Source of the DNA: Gp6-AA40 sp035649635
GTDB lineage: Bacteria > Acidobacteriota > Vicinamibacteria > Vicinamibacterales > UBA2999
Reading direction: 5' to 3'
Length of the DNA: 64,000 bases
Assembly (NCBI GenBank): GCA_035649635.1
Contig: DASRJE010000102.1
Span: 119,078 to 183,077, forward strand
In this document: in pieces, positions 51,368 through 60,663 of the stretch
Layout of the letters: each line of letters starts with the position of its first letter
How positions within the stretch are numbered: the first letter of the stretch is position 1
Position numbers and translations under genes: made by a program
Notes under the pieces: model-generated
Databases searched by the model: none
What the model was told of the DNA's origin: nothing
The model's input: only the letters and a program-made list of their open reading frames with translations

Positions 51368-53992
51368 ATGGTCAGAGTTACACGGTTCCTCGTATTCATC
51401 CTTGTTTTTGCCGCCCCCGCCAGTGCACAACGGCTCCCCGGCAACGTCGTCCCCGAACACTACTCGCTCTGGTTTGCGCCCGACCTCGAAAAGGAAACCT
51501 TCCGCGGGCGCGAATCGATTGACGTGGTCCTGACAGAACCATCGACCACCATCACCTTGCACGCCGCAGAGATCAATTTCTCGGAAGTGACGATCACGTC
51601 TGGCGGTCGGACGCAGACTGCCCGCGTCACCCTGGACGCAGCGCGTGAGACCGCCACCTTTACGGTCCCGCAGCCGATCGCTGAAGGCAAAGCCACTCTT
51701 CAGATCGCGTACAACGGGATCCTCAACGACAAGTTACGCGGCTTTTACATCAGCAAGGCGAACGGCCGGAAGTACGCCGTGTCGCAGCTGGAAGCGACCG
51801 ACGCGCGGCGGGCATTCCCATCCTTCGATGAGCCCGCCTTCAAGGCGACCTTCGACATCTCGCTGATGGTCGATTCGGCCGATACGGCGATATCCAACGG
51901 CAAGCAAGTCTCTGACACACCGGGACCGGACCCCGGAAAGCACACGCTGAAGTTCGCACGCACACCGAAGATGTCGACCTACCTGGCGGCGATGCTCGTC
52001 GGCGATTTCGTTTGCCGCGAGGGCGCGTCAGACGGTATTCCCATTCGCATCTGCTCGACGCCGGACAAGCGTGGCCTGACGGCATTCGCGCTCGAAGCCG
52101 CGCAGCAGCAGTTGGCCTTCTACAACAAGTACTTCGGAATCAAATACCCGTTCGGCAAGCTCGACATCATTGGCGTGCCCGACTTCTCTGCGGGCGCGAT
52201 GGAGAACGCTGGGGCCATCACGTTCCGCGAGCGGCTGCTGCTGGTCGATCCAGCCAATTCCTCCCTCGCGACGCGGAAGAACGTGGCCGGGGTCATCTCG
52301 CACGAGATCGCGCACCAATGGTTTGGCAATCTGGTGACGATGAAGTGGTGGGACGACATCTGGCTGAACGAAGGCTTTGCAACATGGATGGCGAACAAGC
52401 CGGTTGCAGCCTGGAGACCTGACTGGCACGTCGAGCTTGACGACGCTGGCGATAGCCAAAGCGCGCTCGGCATCGACGCGATGCGTTCAACGCGACCCAT
52501 TCGGATGAAAGTAGAGACCCCGGCGGAAATCAACGAGGTCTTCGACGGGATTGCGTATCAGAAGACGGCCGCGGTGCTCCGCATGATCGAGTCATACGTA
52601 GGCCCCGACGCGTTCAGACAAGGGGTGGCCTCATATCTGAAGCGATTCTCATACGCCAACGCGGCCGGCGAAGACTTCTGGAACGAGGTGGCAAAGGTCA
52701 CGGGCAAACCGGTGGACCGCATCCTGCGCAGCTTCGTCGACAAGGCGGGAGCGCCAGTACTCTCAGTGGAGACGCGGTGCGTCGCCAGCAAGACGGCCGA
52801 GGTCGATCTGGCCATGAGCCGGTTCGTTGGCATTCCCGGTGCGCCGCGCGAAGACCAGACATGGACGCTCCCGGTATGTCTCAAGAGCTCCTCCGGTCGA
52901 CCTCGATGTGACGTGATCGATCGTCCGAAACAGACTGTCCGGTTAAATGGGTGCGACCAGGGTGAGCATGCAGCGGACGGACCGGCCGCTATATTCGCCA
53001 ACGCCAACAGCCAGGGCTACTACTTCACCGAGTACTCTCCTGAAGTGGTTCGTTCGCTTGCGCGTTCATCCAAGACGCTCGGACCCGTCGAACGTCTGGG
53101 CCTGCTCGGCGATGAATGGTGGATGGTACGCGGCGGCCGGCACGATGTCGGCATCTACCTCGACGTCGCCAGCGCCTTTGCGAATGATGACTCGAGCGCG
53201 CTGATCCGGATGCTGGCCAATCGGCTGGGCAATATCGGCGATGACATCGTCTCGGCCGCCAATCGGCCCGCCTATCAAGCCTGGATTCGCACGCACTTCG
53301 GGAAGCAATTGAACGTCCTGGGATTGCCGGGCAGCTCGAAAGAGACAGACGAGGTCCAGCAACGGCGCGCAACGCTGCTCGAACTGGTCGGCATCATCGG
53401 CGACGATCGCGACGTACAAAAACGAACCCGTGAGCTGACGACGCAGTATCTGAAGGATCCGGGCTCGCTTCCGGCGACGATCGCGCCGACGATCCTGCGC
53501 GTGGCTGCCATCGGTGGGGATCAGGCGCTCTATGATCAGTATGTGGCGAGGCTCGGGACGCTGACCGCACAGCCTGAAGAGTATTACCGTTTCTTCAATG
53601 CTCTCTCCTGGTTCAAGGATCCCGCTTTGTCGAAGCGCACGCTCGAATACGCTCTTACACCTGCCGTGCGCACTCAAGACACCGGGACGCTGCTCGGAGT
53701 CATGATGGTGCAGCCATGGAGCCAGGAGATGGCGTGGGAGTTCGTGCAGACGAACTGGAAAACAATCCTCAAGAGCCTCGGCGAGTTCCAGGGGATTCCT
53801 TCTATCGTCGAGTCGCTCGCGGGGTTCTGCACGGCATCGCGTGCGGCGGAGGTCCGTGCCTTTTTCGAGAAGAACCCGGTCCCGTCCTCACAACGGGGGG
53901 TTCAGCAGTCCATCGAGCGTATCGAGAATTGCGTTGCGCTCAAGGAGCGACAAACAAAGCCGGTCGCTTCGTGGATCGCCGCAAACAAGTAG
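51368..53992 (+). CDS. Secreted M1-family aminopeptidase
   Basis: An 874-residue zinc aminopeptidase with signal peptide (MVRVTRFLVFILVFAAPASAQ). It has the N-terminal beta domain (LPGNVVPEHYSLWFAPDLEKETFRG), the substrate-binding GAMENAG, and the metal site HEIAHQWFGNLVTMKWWDDIWLNEGFATW (HExxH-x18-E). The C-terminal ERAP1-like helical domain runs from about residue 560. It probably digests peptides in the periplasm. Start at 51368 is set by the signal peptide and TTGAGAGA upstream. The 204-base gap before it shows no other gene. Confidence 0.96.
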   Translation: MVRVTRFLVFILVFAAPASAQRLPGNVVPEHYSLWFAPDLEKETFRGRESIDVVLTEPSTTITLHAAEINFSEVTITSGGRTQTARVTLDAARETATFTVPQPIAEGKATLQIAYNGILNDKLRGFYISKANGRKYAVSQLEATDARRAFPSFDEPAFKATFDISLMVDSADTAISNGKQVSDTPGPDPGKHTLKFARTPKMSTYLAAMLVGDFVCREGASDGIPIRICSTPDKRGLTAFALEAAQQQLAFYNKYFGIKYPFGKLDIIGVPDFSAGAMENAGAITFRERLLLVDPANSSLATRKNVAGVISHEIAHQWFGNLVTMKWWDDIWLNEGFATWMANKPVAAWRPDWHVELDDAGDSQSALGIDAMRSTRPIRMKVETPAEINEVFDGIAYQKTAAVLRMIESYVGPDAFRQGVASYLKRFSYANAAGEDFWNEVAKVTGKPVDRILRSFVDKAGAPVLSVETRCVASKTAEVDLAMSRFVGIPGAPREDQTWTLPVCLKSSSGRPRCDVIDRPKQTVRLNGCDQGEHAADGPAAIFANANSQGYYFTEYSPEVVRSLARSSKTLGPVERLGLLGDEWWMVRGGRHDVGIYLDVASAFANDDSSALIRMLANRLGNIGDDIVSAANRPAYQAWIRTHFGKQLNVLGLPGSSKETDEVQQRRATLLELVGIIGDDRDVQKRTRELTTQYLKDPGSLPATIAPTILRVAAIGGDQALYDQYVARLGTLTAQPEEYYRFFNALSWFKDPALSKRTLEYALTPAVRTQDTGTLLGVMMVQPWSQEMAWEFVQTNWKTILKSLGEFQGIPSIVESLAGFCTASRAAEVRAFFEKNPVPSSQRGVQQSIERIENCVALKERQTKPVASWIAANK

Positions 53993-54018
53993 GGCGGGTC
54001 CTGCTGTGTGGACCCGCC
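53993..54018. terminator. GGCGGGTC hairpin (copy 3) after the aminopeptidase gene
   Basis: GGCGGGTCC-TGCTGTGT-GGACCCGCC forms a nine-pair perfect stem one base after the aminopeptidase stop. It is the same type as at 33395 and 36587. It likely ends this transcript. Confidence 0.72.
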
Positions 54019-54025
54019 GGAGCGG

Positions 54026-54133
54026 CTACTGCGGGAAGGCTAGCGGCGCTTTGTCCTGGTACCCTTCGCCTTCGAGCGATTCCAGGAAAGCGACGATCGC
54101 CTCGACCTCCGTGGGGCTCACGGACCACTTCAA
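54026..54133 (-). pseudogene. C-terminal fragment of a cytochrome c-type protein
   Basis: The 35-residue open stretch reads LKWSVSPTEVEAIVAFLESL then EGEGYQDKAPLAFPQ and a stop. This is the last helix and tail typical of mono- or diheme cytochrome c/MauG-like proteins ('LTxxEVxxLVAFLxSL'). The heme-binding CxxCH part and everything upstream are absent: the ltrA-like gene ends right where the fragment begins. It looks like the leftover of a gene removed by deletion. Confidence 0.65.
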
Positions 54134-55323
54134 TGATGGGCACCGTGGTGGCGGTTCGGATATATGACGATCTTCAAGGCCACGAGCACCGCGAGAATGA
54201 CGCCAATGAGCGGCACTGCGAACCCGGAGAACGGCGTCAGCAGTACGAGCACGGCCGCGATCGGACCATAGGATCGGGTTGGGCGATACTCAGGTCGATG
54301 GTGTAAGAACCAGAGGCAGACGAGAAAGATGGCAACGGGCACGGCAACCGAGAAGCTTGCGCCCACCGACCCGATCTTGGCGCTGCCAGTCACCGCATCG
54401 ACTTCTACGGCGAGCCCGGCACCGACGGCGGCGGCAGACGCAAAGACAAAGTAGTGCCCGTAGCCCCAAACGAACGCTTTGCGCACACTCGTCAACAGAT
54501 CGTGCACGGGCCGGTCGAAATAGACCCACCACATCGAGCAGACGATGAGCAGGCCACCGATGATGAGTGGCGCCAGTTCCGAAAGCACACTGCCGGAGGA
54601 AAGCGCCGATTCGATCGTCGTCGACGCGGAGAGGATCGACTCGCCCAACACGATCAGAGTCAACAGGCCGTATCGCTCCGCAATGTGATGCGGATGCCAT
54701 GTCGTCGGTGACGCTCGCTCCGCCCACATCGGCAGCGCAACATCCAATGCACCGAGCGTGAGGAACCCCGCCATCCAGTACTGCGGCGCCAGGAGCATGC
54801 CGACCCACGCCGATTGCAACACTACTATGCCGAGCGCGTACCGGCGGGCCGTCGTTCGCCGTTGAGGATCGCTGGCGGCGGCTCTGAGCCACTGCACCAC
54901 GAGAGCCAGGCGCATGACGACATACCCACCAACGATCGCGATGTTTGGCGCGCGCGCCTCGAACATCGCCGGGATGCCGGCGGCAAGGAGCAAGGCGCCG
55001 GCGATCTGCACGAACACCAGCAGTCGATACGGCACGTCATCACAGTCGTACGCGGAGGCAAACCAGGTGAAGGCCATCCAGGCCCACCAAATCGCGAAGA
55101 AGACCATGAGGAAGCCGATCAGCCCCTCTATCGCATGTGCTTCCGCAATCGCGTGGTGTAGTTCGCTCGCGGCCTGAGCAATCGCGACGACGAAAACAAG
55201 ATCAAAGAAGAGCTCAAGCGGGGTCGCCGGACGATGCGCTTCGTGCGGCGATCGAGGCGTCATGCGAGCGCGCCATCGAACGCCGACGGAGTGTGACGGG
55301 GAAATTGCGTCCAATTCAGCCAT
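54130..55323 (-). CDS. Low-temperature-requirement protein A (LtrA)-like membrane protein
   Basis: A 397-residue polytopic protein with about ten membrane segments. RPATPLELFFDLVFVVAIAQAASELHH is the LtrA signature; ERYGLLTLIVLGESIL in the second half is equally typical. The biochemical role of LtrA is not known; the name comes from a Listeria cold-growth mutant. Start at 55323 (MAELDAIS) is chosen over 55362; the ATG of MTPRSPHEAH is also possible. Its 3' end touches the cytochrome fragment. Confidence 0.88.
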   Translation of the reverse strand: MAELDAISPSHSVGVRWRARMTPRSPHEAHRPATPLELFFDLVFVVAIAQAASELHHAIAEAHAIEGLIGFLMVFFAIWWAWMAFTWFASAYDCDDVPYRLLVFVQIAGALLLAAGIPAMFEARAPNIAIVGGYVVMRLALVVQWLRAAASDPQRRTTARRYALGIVVLQSAWVGMLLAPQYWMAGFLTLGALDVALPMWAERASPTTWHPHHIAERYGLLTLIVLGESILSASTTIESALSSGSVLSELAPLIIGGLLIVCSMWWVYFDRPVHDLLTSVRKAFVWGYGHYFVFASAAAVGAGLAVEVDAVTGSAKIGSVGASFSVAVPVAIFLVCLWFLHHRPEYRPTRSYGPIAAVLVLLTPFSGFAVPLIGVILAVLVALKIVIYPNRHHGAHH

Positions 55324-55362
55324 CTGGTCGATTCTAGAGTAGAGCGGGGGGGCACCCTTCAC

Positions 55363-55470
55363 GTGCTCGAAGGCTTGAAGCGCTCCATTGCCTCGTTGTA
55401 CGAGATGGATGTCGACACCTGGCAGCGCGTGACCGACTTCATCGACCTCACACGTAGTGTCCGGCTTTAG
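55363..55470 (+). CDS. Doubtful 35-residue ORF
   Basis: A short frame from GTG: MLEGLKRSIASLYEMDVDTW then QRVTDFIDLTRSVRL and a stop. The composition looks protein-like and may be the tail of a lost gene, but I do not recognise it. Its stop lies in the small hairpin TCCGGC-TTTA-GCCGGA (55460-55475), which may be a terminator. It sits between the divergent ltrA-like and membrane glycosyltransferase-like genes. Confidence 0.25.
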   Translation: MLEGLKRSIASLYEMDVDTWQRVTDFIDLTRSVRL

Positions 55471-55504
55471 CCGGACCGGTCCGAACTACAATCCTTCTTG
55501 AGGT

Positions 55505-56971
55505 ATGAGTGGAGCGACCACGGCACAGCCGCTACGTTTGCGTGAGCACGTCCTGCTGGCGCTGGTGTTCGCGCTGAGTCGTCTGCTCCTGTTCTGGGCC
55601 GGTCTCCGATTCAACTTCAGTCTCGATTGGATGTGGCTCAGCGATCCCGCCGATCTCACGGATCGGCTTCTCCAAACGATCTACTACTTTCACGCGTTTC
55701 CGCCCGGGATGGACCTGTTCTCCGGCATCCTCCTGAAGGTGGGCGGGACGCACGCCGCCGCACTGGCGCAGTTGACGTTCTGGGTCTTCGGGCTCATCCT
55801 CGCCCAATCACTTTTCTACCTCGCGCGGGCATCAGGGTTATCCTCCCGTATCTCGCTGGTAGTTGCTGTCGCGTTCTCGCTGCTGCCCCAGACGATCTAC
55901 TTCGAGCACCTTTACCTCTACGAAGAACCAGTCGCCGCCTTGCTGTGCCTCTCGGTGACGCTGTTTCATGCTGCGTTCAGCCGCCAGTCCTTTCGACTGT
56001 GGCTTGCGTTCTTCGCGGTATGCGCAGTCATTGGGCTCACCCGAAGCACTTTTCATCTCATCTGGTTCACGGGCATGGTGGGCCTCGGCTTCTTGTTCAA
56101 CCCGCCCGAACAACGACGGCGCCTGATTCTGGCTGCGAGCGCACCGGCAGTCGTGCTGCTGTCCCTCTACGTCAAGAATCTGATCGTATTCGGTACGTTC
56201 AGCGCATTTACATACGGGCCCTCGAGCTACGCACATGTCACGGTGTCCCGAATGTCGCCAGAGATGAGGACCGAGTGGGTGCGCGAACACAAATTGTCGC
56301 CATTCGCGACGCTCAGTCCGTACGCGGGCCCTCGCGAGTACCTGCGCGTCTACTCCGGAACGGTTCACACGGACTGGCCACGTCAACTTACGCAGTTGGA
56401 CAGACCAACCGTGCACGCGCCAAATTTCAATCACTGGGTCATCCTCGAGGCGAACCGACAGCGCAACGCCGATGCCTGGTTCTACCTGCGCACGCAGCCG
56501 CTCGACTATGCGGCCAACGTGCTGCGCGGGCTGCGTGACCTGTTTACGCCCTCGACGGAGTGGCATCCTTATACCGGCACGACACGGTCGCCGCACTACG
56601 AGCATCAGCGCGTCCTCGGCCCTTACGAGAATCTCGTCAATCGACTCTTCCATCTGTATCCCGTCGCGCCGGTCGGACTCTATGCACTGCTCCCACTCGT
56701 GATGATCTGGACGGCACGCAGCGCGTGGCAACTCGTACGCTCCACCAACACGGAGAAGATCGCGTGCGGCGCAATACTCTGGCTATGCCTGGCGAACATC
56801 GCGTTCGTCGTGAGCGTCAGCAGCGCCGTCACGTACCTCGAGTCCTCCCGCTACCGCTATCAAGTCGAATCGTTGATTTGGGTGACGACGGCGGTCTGCG
56901 CGGTCAGTCTCTGGGGTTCGGCAGTGAAGACACTGACTGGCAAGACTGTCAGCGACCCTCACTTTTCGTAA
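55505..56971 (+). CDS. Polytopic membrane protein, mannosyltransferase/GT39-like
   Basis: A 488-residue protein with about ten membrane segments. The N-terminal half (LLALVFALSRLLLFWAGLRFN...LSDPADLTDRLLQTIYYFHAFPPGMDLFSGIL) resembles lipid-linked glycosyltransferases of the PMT/ArnT class, with acidic residues in the first external loop; the later QP-L-Y-ANVLRG and RYRYQVESLIWV segments fit this group (the latter is common just before the last helices). Sugar and acceptor are unknown. It precedes the orphan mreB by 116 bases. Confidence 0.75.
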   Translation: MSGATTAQPLRLREHVLLALVFALSRLLLFWAGLRFNFSLDWMWLSDPADLTDRLLQTIYYFHAFPPGMDLFSGILLKVGGTHAAALAQLTFWVFGLILAQSLFYLARASGLSSRISLVVAVAFSLLPQTIYFEHLYLYEEPVAALLCLSVTLFHAAFSRQSFRLWLAFFAVCAVIGLTRSTFHLIWFTGMVGLGFLFNPPEQRRRLILAASAPAVVLLSLYVKNLIVFGTFSAFTYGPSSYAHVTVSRMSPEMRTEWVREHKLSPFATLSPYAGPREYLRVYSGTVHTDWPRQLTQLDRPTVHAPNFNHWVILEANRQRNADAWFYLRTQPLDYAANVLRGLRDLFTPSTEWHPYTGTTRSPHYEHQRVLGPYENLVNRLFHLYPVAPVGLYALLPLVMIWTARSAWQLVRSTNTEKIACGAILWLCLANIAFVVSVSSAVTYLESSRYRYQVESLIWVTTAVCAVSLWGSAVKTLTGKTVSDPHFS

Positions 56972-57087
56972 CAGGGGCACCCTTCCGGTACTCCTGGCGC
57001 CGCACGAAACGGCGGATTTTCGAACGCTTTTCAACCCCTCGAAGGTAGGTCGCGGCGGAACGTCCCTTGCGATCTGCAAGTTGAACT

Positions 57088-58101
57088 ATGCCTTTCGCCC
57101 TTGCCACCGACCTCGCCATCGACCTCGGAACGGCCAACACGTGTGTCTTCGCGCGTGGCCGCGGGGTCGTCGTAAGTGAACCTTCGCTCATCGCGTTCAA
57201 CACCGCGACGGGAGCGATAGAAGCCGTCGGCGACGACGCACGGGCGATGCTCGGGCGCAACCCGGAGCACCTGCGCCCGGTCAAGCCGATCCGCGACGGC
57301 GTGATCGCAGACTTCGACGCCGCCGAGAAGATGCTGACCCATTTCATCCGCAAGACGAACCAGCAGGTTGGAGGCTGGGCGCGGCCGCGCGTCGTCATCG
57401 GCGTGCCGGCACAGATCACCCCGGTGGAGCGACGAGCCGTGAAAGACAGCGCCTATCGCGCCAAGGTGAGCGAAGTGTTCCTGGTGGACGAACCGATGGC
57501 GGCGGCGCTGGGCGCCGGCCTTCCGGTCACCGAGGCGGCCGGCAACATGATCATCGACATCGGCGGCGGCACGACCGACATCGCTGTCATCTCACTGGCC
57601 GGGGTTGTCATCAGCCGTTCCGTCCGGGTCGCCGGCGATGCGTTCGACGAAGCCATCATCCATCACATGAAGAAACGGCATGAGGTGCTGGTCGGCGAGC
57701 GCACGGCTGAAGAGATCAAGTTCGAGATCGGATCGGCGACGGCGCTCGACAAGCCGGCGACGATGGAGGTAAAAGGGCGGCACGTAGGACGCGGCGTGCC
57801 CATCCGCGTCACAATCACCGACGCGGAAATCCGCGAAGCGCTCGCGGAGCCGCTCAAGACCATCCTCAAGGTCGTGCGGGAAACGCTTGACCAGATTCCG
57901 CCGGAGCTGTCGGCGGACATCTACGACCGCGGCATCGCCGTGTGCGGCGGCAGCGCCTTGTTACGCAACTTCGATCGCCTGATTCATCAGGAGACGCAGT
58001 TGCCGGTACAAATCGTCGAGCAGCCACTCTCCGCCGTCGTGATCGGCGCCGGGAAGATGCTCACTGACAAAGCGCTCCTGAAGCGGCTCGCGATCAACTA
58101 G
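57088..58101 (+). CDS. mreB: Rod-shape actin homologue MreB
   Basis: A 337-residue actin-fold ATPase that positions cell-wall synthesis. Phosphate-1 loop IDLGTANTCVF, connect-1 VGVPAQITPVERRAVKDSA, phosphate-2 loop IDIGGGTTDIAV, adenosine loop GIAVCGGSALLRNFDRLI and the C-terminal VIGAGKML are present. Length is normal. The N-terminal amphipathic helix is weak (MPFALATDLAID). mreC/mreD/pbp2/rodA do not follow; instead a SET-domain gene does, so this may be a second or orphan MreB. Confidence 0.95.
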   Translation: MPFALATDLAIDLGTANTCVFARGRGVVVSEPSLIAFNTATGAIEAVGDDARAMLGRNPEHLRPVKPIRDGVIADFDAAEKMLTHFIRKTNQQVGGWARPRVVIGVPAQITPVERRAVKDSAYRAKVSEVFLVDEPMAAALGAGLPVTEAAGNMIIDIGGGTTDIAVISLAGVVISRSVRVAGDAFDEAIIHHMKKRHEVLVGERTAEEIKFEIGSATALDKPATMEVKGRHVGRGVPIRVTITDAEIREALAEPLKTILKVVRETLDQIPPELSADIYDRGIAVCGGSALLRNFDRLIHQETQLPVQIVEQPLSAVVIGAGKMLTDKALLKRLAIN

Positions 58102-58223
58102 CTCCGTAATTTTCCCGACCTCAGAGCGGACGCGGGCGCCAAGCGCCGACCGAAGGCAGAGCTTGTCCGTAATCCGGCCGTCGTTCGTTCTGCTGGTATC
58201 TCTCCCAATCACAAACGACCGGC

Positions 58224-58841
58224 ATGATTCACCCAGACACGGAACTCAGGCTCGCCAATCCGCAGATCGGCCACGGCGTCTTCGCGACGCGCTTCATTCC
58301 CAAGGGCACCATTACATGGGTCCGCGATCGCCTCGATCAGGCTTTTAGCCCGGCGGCAGTCGAAAGACTGCCGGCGACCTACCACGAGATCGTCCTGAAA
58401 TATTCGTTCATCGATGCGCGTGGGCTCTTCGTCCTCTGCTGGGATCACGCACGGTTCGTGAATCATTCATGCAATCCGACGTGCCTCAGCGCTGGGTACG
58501 ACTTCGAGGTGGCAGTGCGAGACATCGCCCCCGGTGAGGAACTGACCGACGACTACGGGTCGCTGAACCTGGAGTACGACTTCAGCTGCTCGTGCGGTTT
58601 TGCTGGATGTCGTGGCCTGGTTCGCCCGAGTGACCTGCTCTTGTACGGTGATACCTGGGATCGCATCGTCGCCGGACCGATTCGCCTGATTCCCACCCAT
58701 CCCCAGCCGCTGTGGCCGTTCCTCGAGGAGAAGGGCCCGATTGAGGCGGCGCTCTCCGGCCGCAGCCCCATCGCTTCGGTCAAGGCCAACTACGTCAACG
58801 TCGCGGAATTGCTGTGCGGCTACCCGCCGCTGGCTCGTTGA
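58224..58841 (+). CDS. SET-domain protein (putative protein lysine methyltransferase)
   Basis: A 205-residue protein with a SET core: GHGVFATRFIPKGTITWV, ARFVNHSCNPTC (the NHSC catalytic/AdoMet motif, residues 80-83), DIAPGEELTDDYG, and a post-SET cysteine cluster CSCGFAGCRG that with C83/C87 could bind zinc. Bacterial SET proteins of this size may methylate chromatin-like or ribosomal proteins; the target is unknown. It lies 122 bases after mreB and four bases before an ABC exporter start. Confidence 0.88.
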   Translation: MIHPDTELRLANPQIGHGVFATRFIPKGTITWVRDRLDQAFSPAAVERLPATYHEIVLKYSFIDARGLFVLCWDHARFVNHSCNPTCLSAGYDFEVAVRDIAPGEELTDDYGSLNLEYDFSCSCGFAGCRGLVRPSDLLLYGDTWDRIVAGPIRLIPTHPQPLWPFLEEKGPIEAALSGRSPIASVKANYVNVAELLCGYPPLAR

Positions 58842-58845
58842 TGCA

Positions 58846-60585
58846 GTGACGGTCGGTCCACTCACCCGGTTCGTTGTACGCAGCCTCGGTTGGATCCGTC
58901 CCTATCGGCTCCAGGCCGCGATCATCGCACTCGGGCTACTGCTCGAAGGCGCATTCACTGCCTCGGTGCCGCTCGCATTCCGGCTGTTGATCGATCGCGC
59001 CATCGTGCCGCGCGACACAAGGCTGCTGACGATGATGCTGGCGACGCTCATCGTCGGCGTCGTCATCGTGGCGGTCGCAGGCCTATGGCGAGATTACCTC
59101 TATGCGCGGCTGTGCAGCAGGATTCTGCGCGACCTCCGTATCGACATGCTGGATCACCTGCATCGACTCTCTCCCAATGACACTGGCAATGACGACGATG
59201 CATCGATCGCGGCGCACTTCTCGACAGATCTCGCCGCCGTCGAATATGCCATCGTGTCGGCTGCACCGTGGGCGCTGCTGCCCGTCCTGGACGTGATCCT
59301 GGGCACGACACTTCTGTTCGCGCTCGAGTGGCGACTGGCGCTGATCGCCACCCTCGTCTTTCCGCTCGCGCTCCTGGGTCCGCGCTTCATCTCGTCGCGG
59401 GCGTCGAGCGCCAGTTACACGCGAAAGACTGTGGAATCGAACGTGCTCAAGGACGTGCAGGAGAACCTTGCGGCGCGTCAGGTCGTGCGGGCGTTCGGCC
59501 TCGAACGCTGGATGCGTGCACGTTTTACCCGCCGCGTCGACGATCTGGTGACCGTCAGCACGCGCACGGCGTTTCTGGGCGCGCTCGTCGAGCGATCGGC
59601 CGGCATCGGCATTCTCTTCCTGCAGGTGGTCGTCCTTGGTATTGGCGCACTCATGGCGTTCGAAGGACAGCTCACCATCGGGACACTTGTCTCATTTCAG
59701 TCGTTGTTCATGACTGTCAGCTGGTCACTGTCCTATGTGACGCAGTACGTGCCCAACCTCGTGCTCGCGGCCGGCGGCCTGCAGCGGATCGACGAACTGC
59801 TCTCGACGAGGCCGCTCGTGACTGATGCCGTTGGGGCACAACCAATGCCGGGCCTGGTGAACGAGATCCGGTTCGAGCATGTCGTGTATGGGTTCGGCCG
59901 ATGGCCACCGATCATCAACGGGCTGAACCTGTCGATTCGGGCTGGCGAGCGCATCGCCATCGTGGGGCCGATCGGCTCTGGCAAAAGTACCGTGCTTCGC
60001 TTGCTTGCACGGTTTGACGATCCTGCCATGGGACGGATCCGAGTCGACGGGCGGGACCTGCGTGAATTGACGATGGCGTCACTGCGGCGACAAATCGGTG
60101 TGGTCTTCCAGAGCACTCTCCTGATCGATGAGAGCATCCGCGAGAACATCCGGATGGGTAAGCTCGACGCCACTGACTCCGAGATCGAAGCGGTTGCGTC
60201 GCTTGTGGGCCTGCAGCGCCTCATCGACCTGCTGCCGCATGGCTACGACACCAAGGTCGGAACGCGCGGTGAGCAACTGTCAGGAGGTCAGCGGCAGCTC
60301 GTGGCCCTGGCGCGCGCTGTGATGAGCGATCCCGCGATCCTTCTGCTGGATGAACCGACCTCTGCGCTCGATGCGGAGTCCGAGCGCCTCGTCCGGTTCG
60401 CGATTGAACTGGTCTCGCGCGGGCGCACAGTGATTACGGTCACACACAGCTTGTTGTTGGCAAGGGAGGCCGATCGCGTTCTCGTGCTGAGCGAAGGCCG
60501 GTTGGTCGAGGAGGGCTCGCACCACGAGCTGGTTGCGGCAGGCACCTTGTATTCACGACTGTGGCAGCAGCATGGGGTGCACTAG
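58846..60585 (+). CDS. ABC exporter, fused membrane and ATPase domains
   Basis: A 579-residue half-transporter of the MsbA/MdlB type: six membrane segments (about 15-310) and an ATPase domain with Walker A GPIGSGKST, Q-loop VFQSTLLIDESIRENI, signature LSGGQRQLVALARA, Walker B ILLLDEPTSALD and VTHS (Ser-terminated switch His region). It works as a dimer in the inner membrane; substrate unknown. GTG at 58846 is the first start after the SET stop, four bases away, so the two are probably one operon. Confidence 0.93.
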   Translation: MTVGPLTRFVVRSLGWIRPYRLQAAIIALGLLLEGAFTASVPLAFRLLIDRAIVPRDTRLLTMMLATLIVGVVIVAVAGLWRDYLYARLCSRILRDLRIDMLDHLHRLSPNDTGNDDDASIAAHFSTDLAAVEYAIVSAAPWALLPVLDVILGTTLLFALEWRLALIATLVFPLALLGPRFISSRASSASYTRKTVESNVLKDVQENLAARQVVRAFGLERWMRARFTRRVDDLVTVSTRTAFLGALVERSAGIGILFLQVVVLGIGALMAFEGQLTIGTLVSFQSLFMTVSWSLSYVTQYVPNLVLAAGGLQRIDELLSTRPLVTDAVGAQPMPGLVNEIRFEHVVYGFGRWPPIINGLNLSIRAGERIAIVGPIGSGKSTVLRLLARFDDPAMGRIRVDGRDLRELTMASLRRQIGVVFQSTLLIDESIRENIRMGKLDATDSEIEAVASLVGLQRLIDLLPHGYDTKVGTRGEQLSGGQRQLVALARAVMSDPAILLLDEPTSALDAESERLVRFAIELVSRGRTVITVTHSLLLAREADRVLVLSEGRLVEEGSHHELVAAGTLYSRLWQQHGVH

Positions 60586-60663
60586 CGCCTTCTGCCGGCT
60601 TCACTCGGACACGCAGCTTGTTACACCCGACTGCGCCACATCGAGACAGATGCCCCTTCTCCC

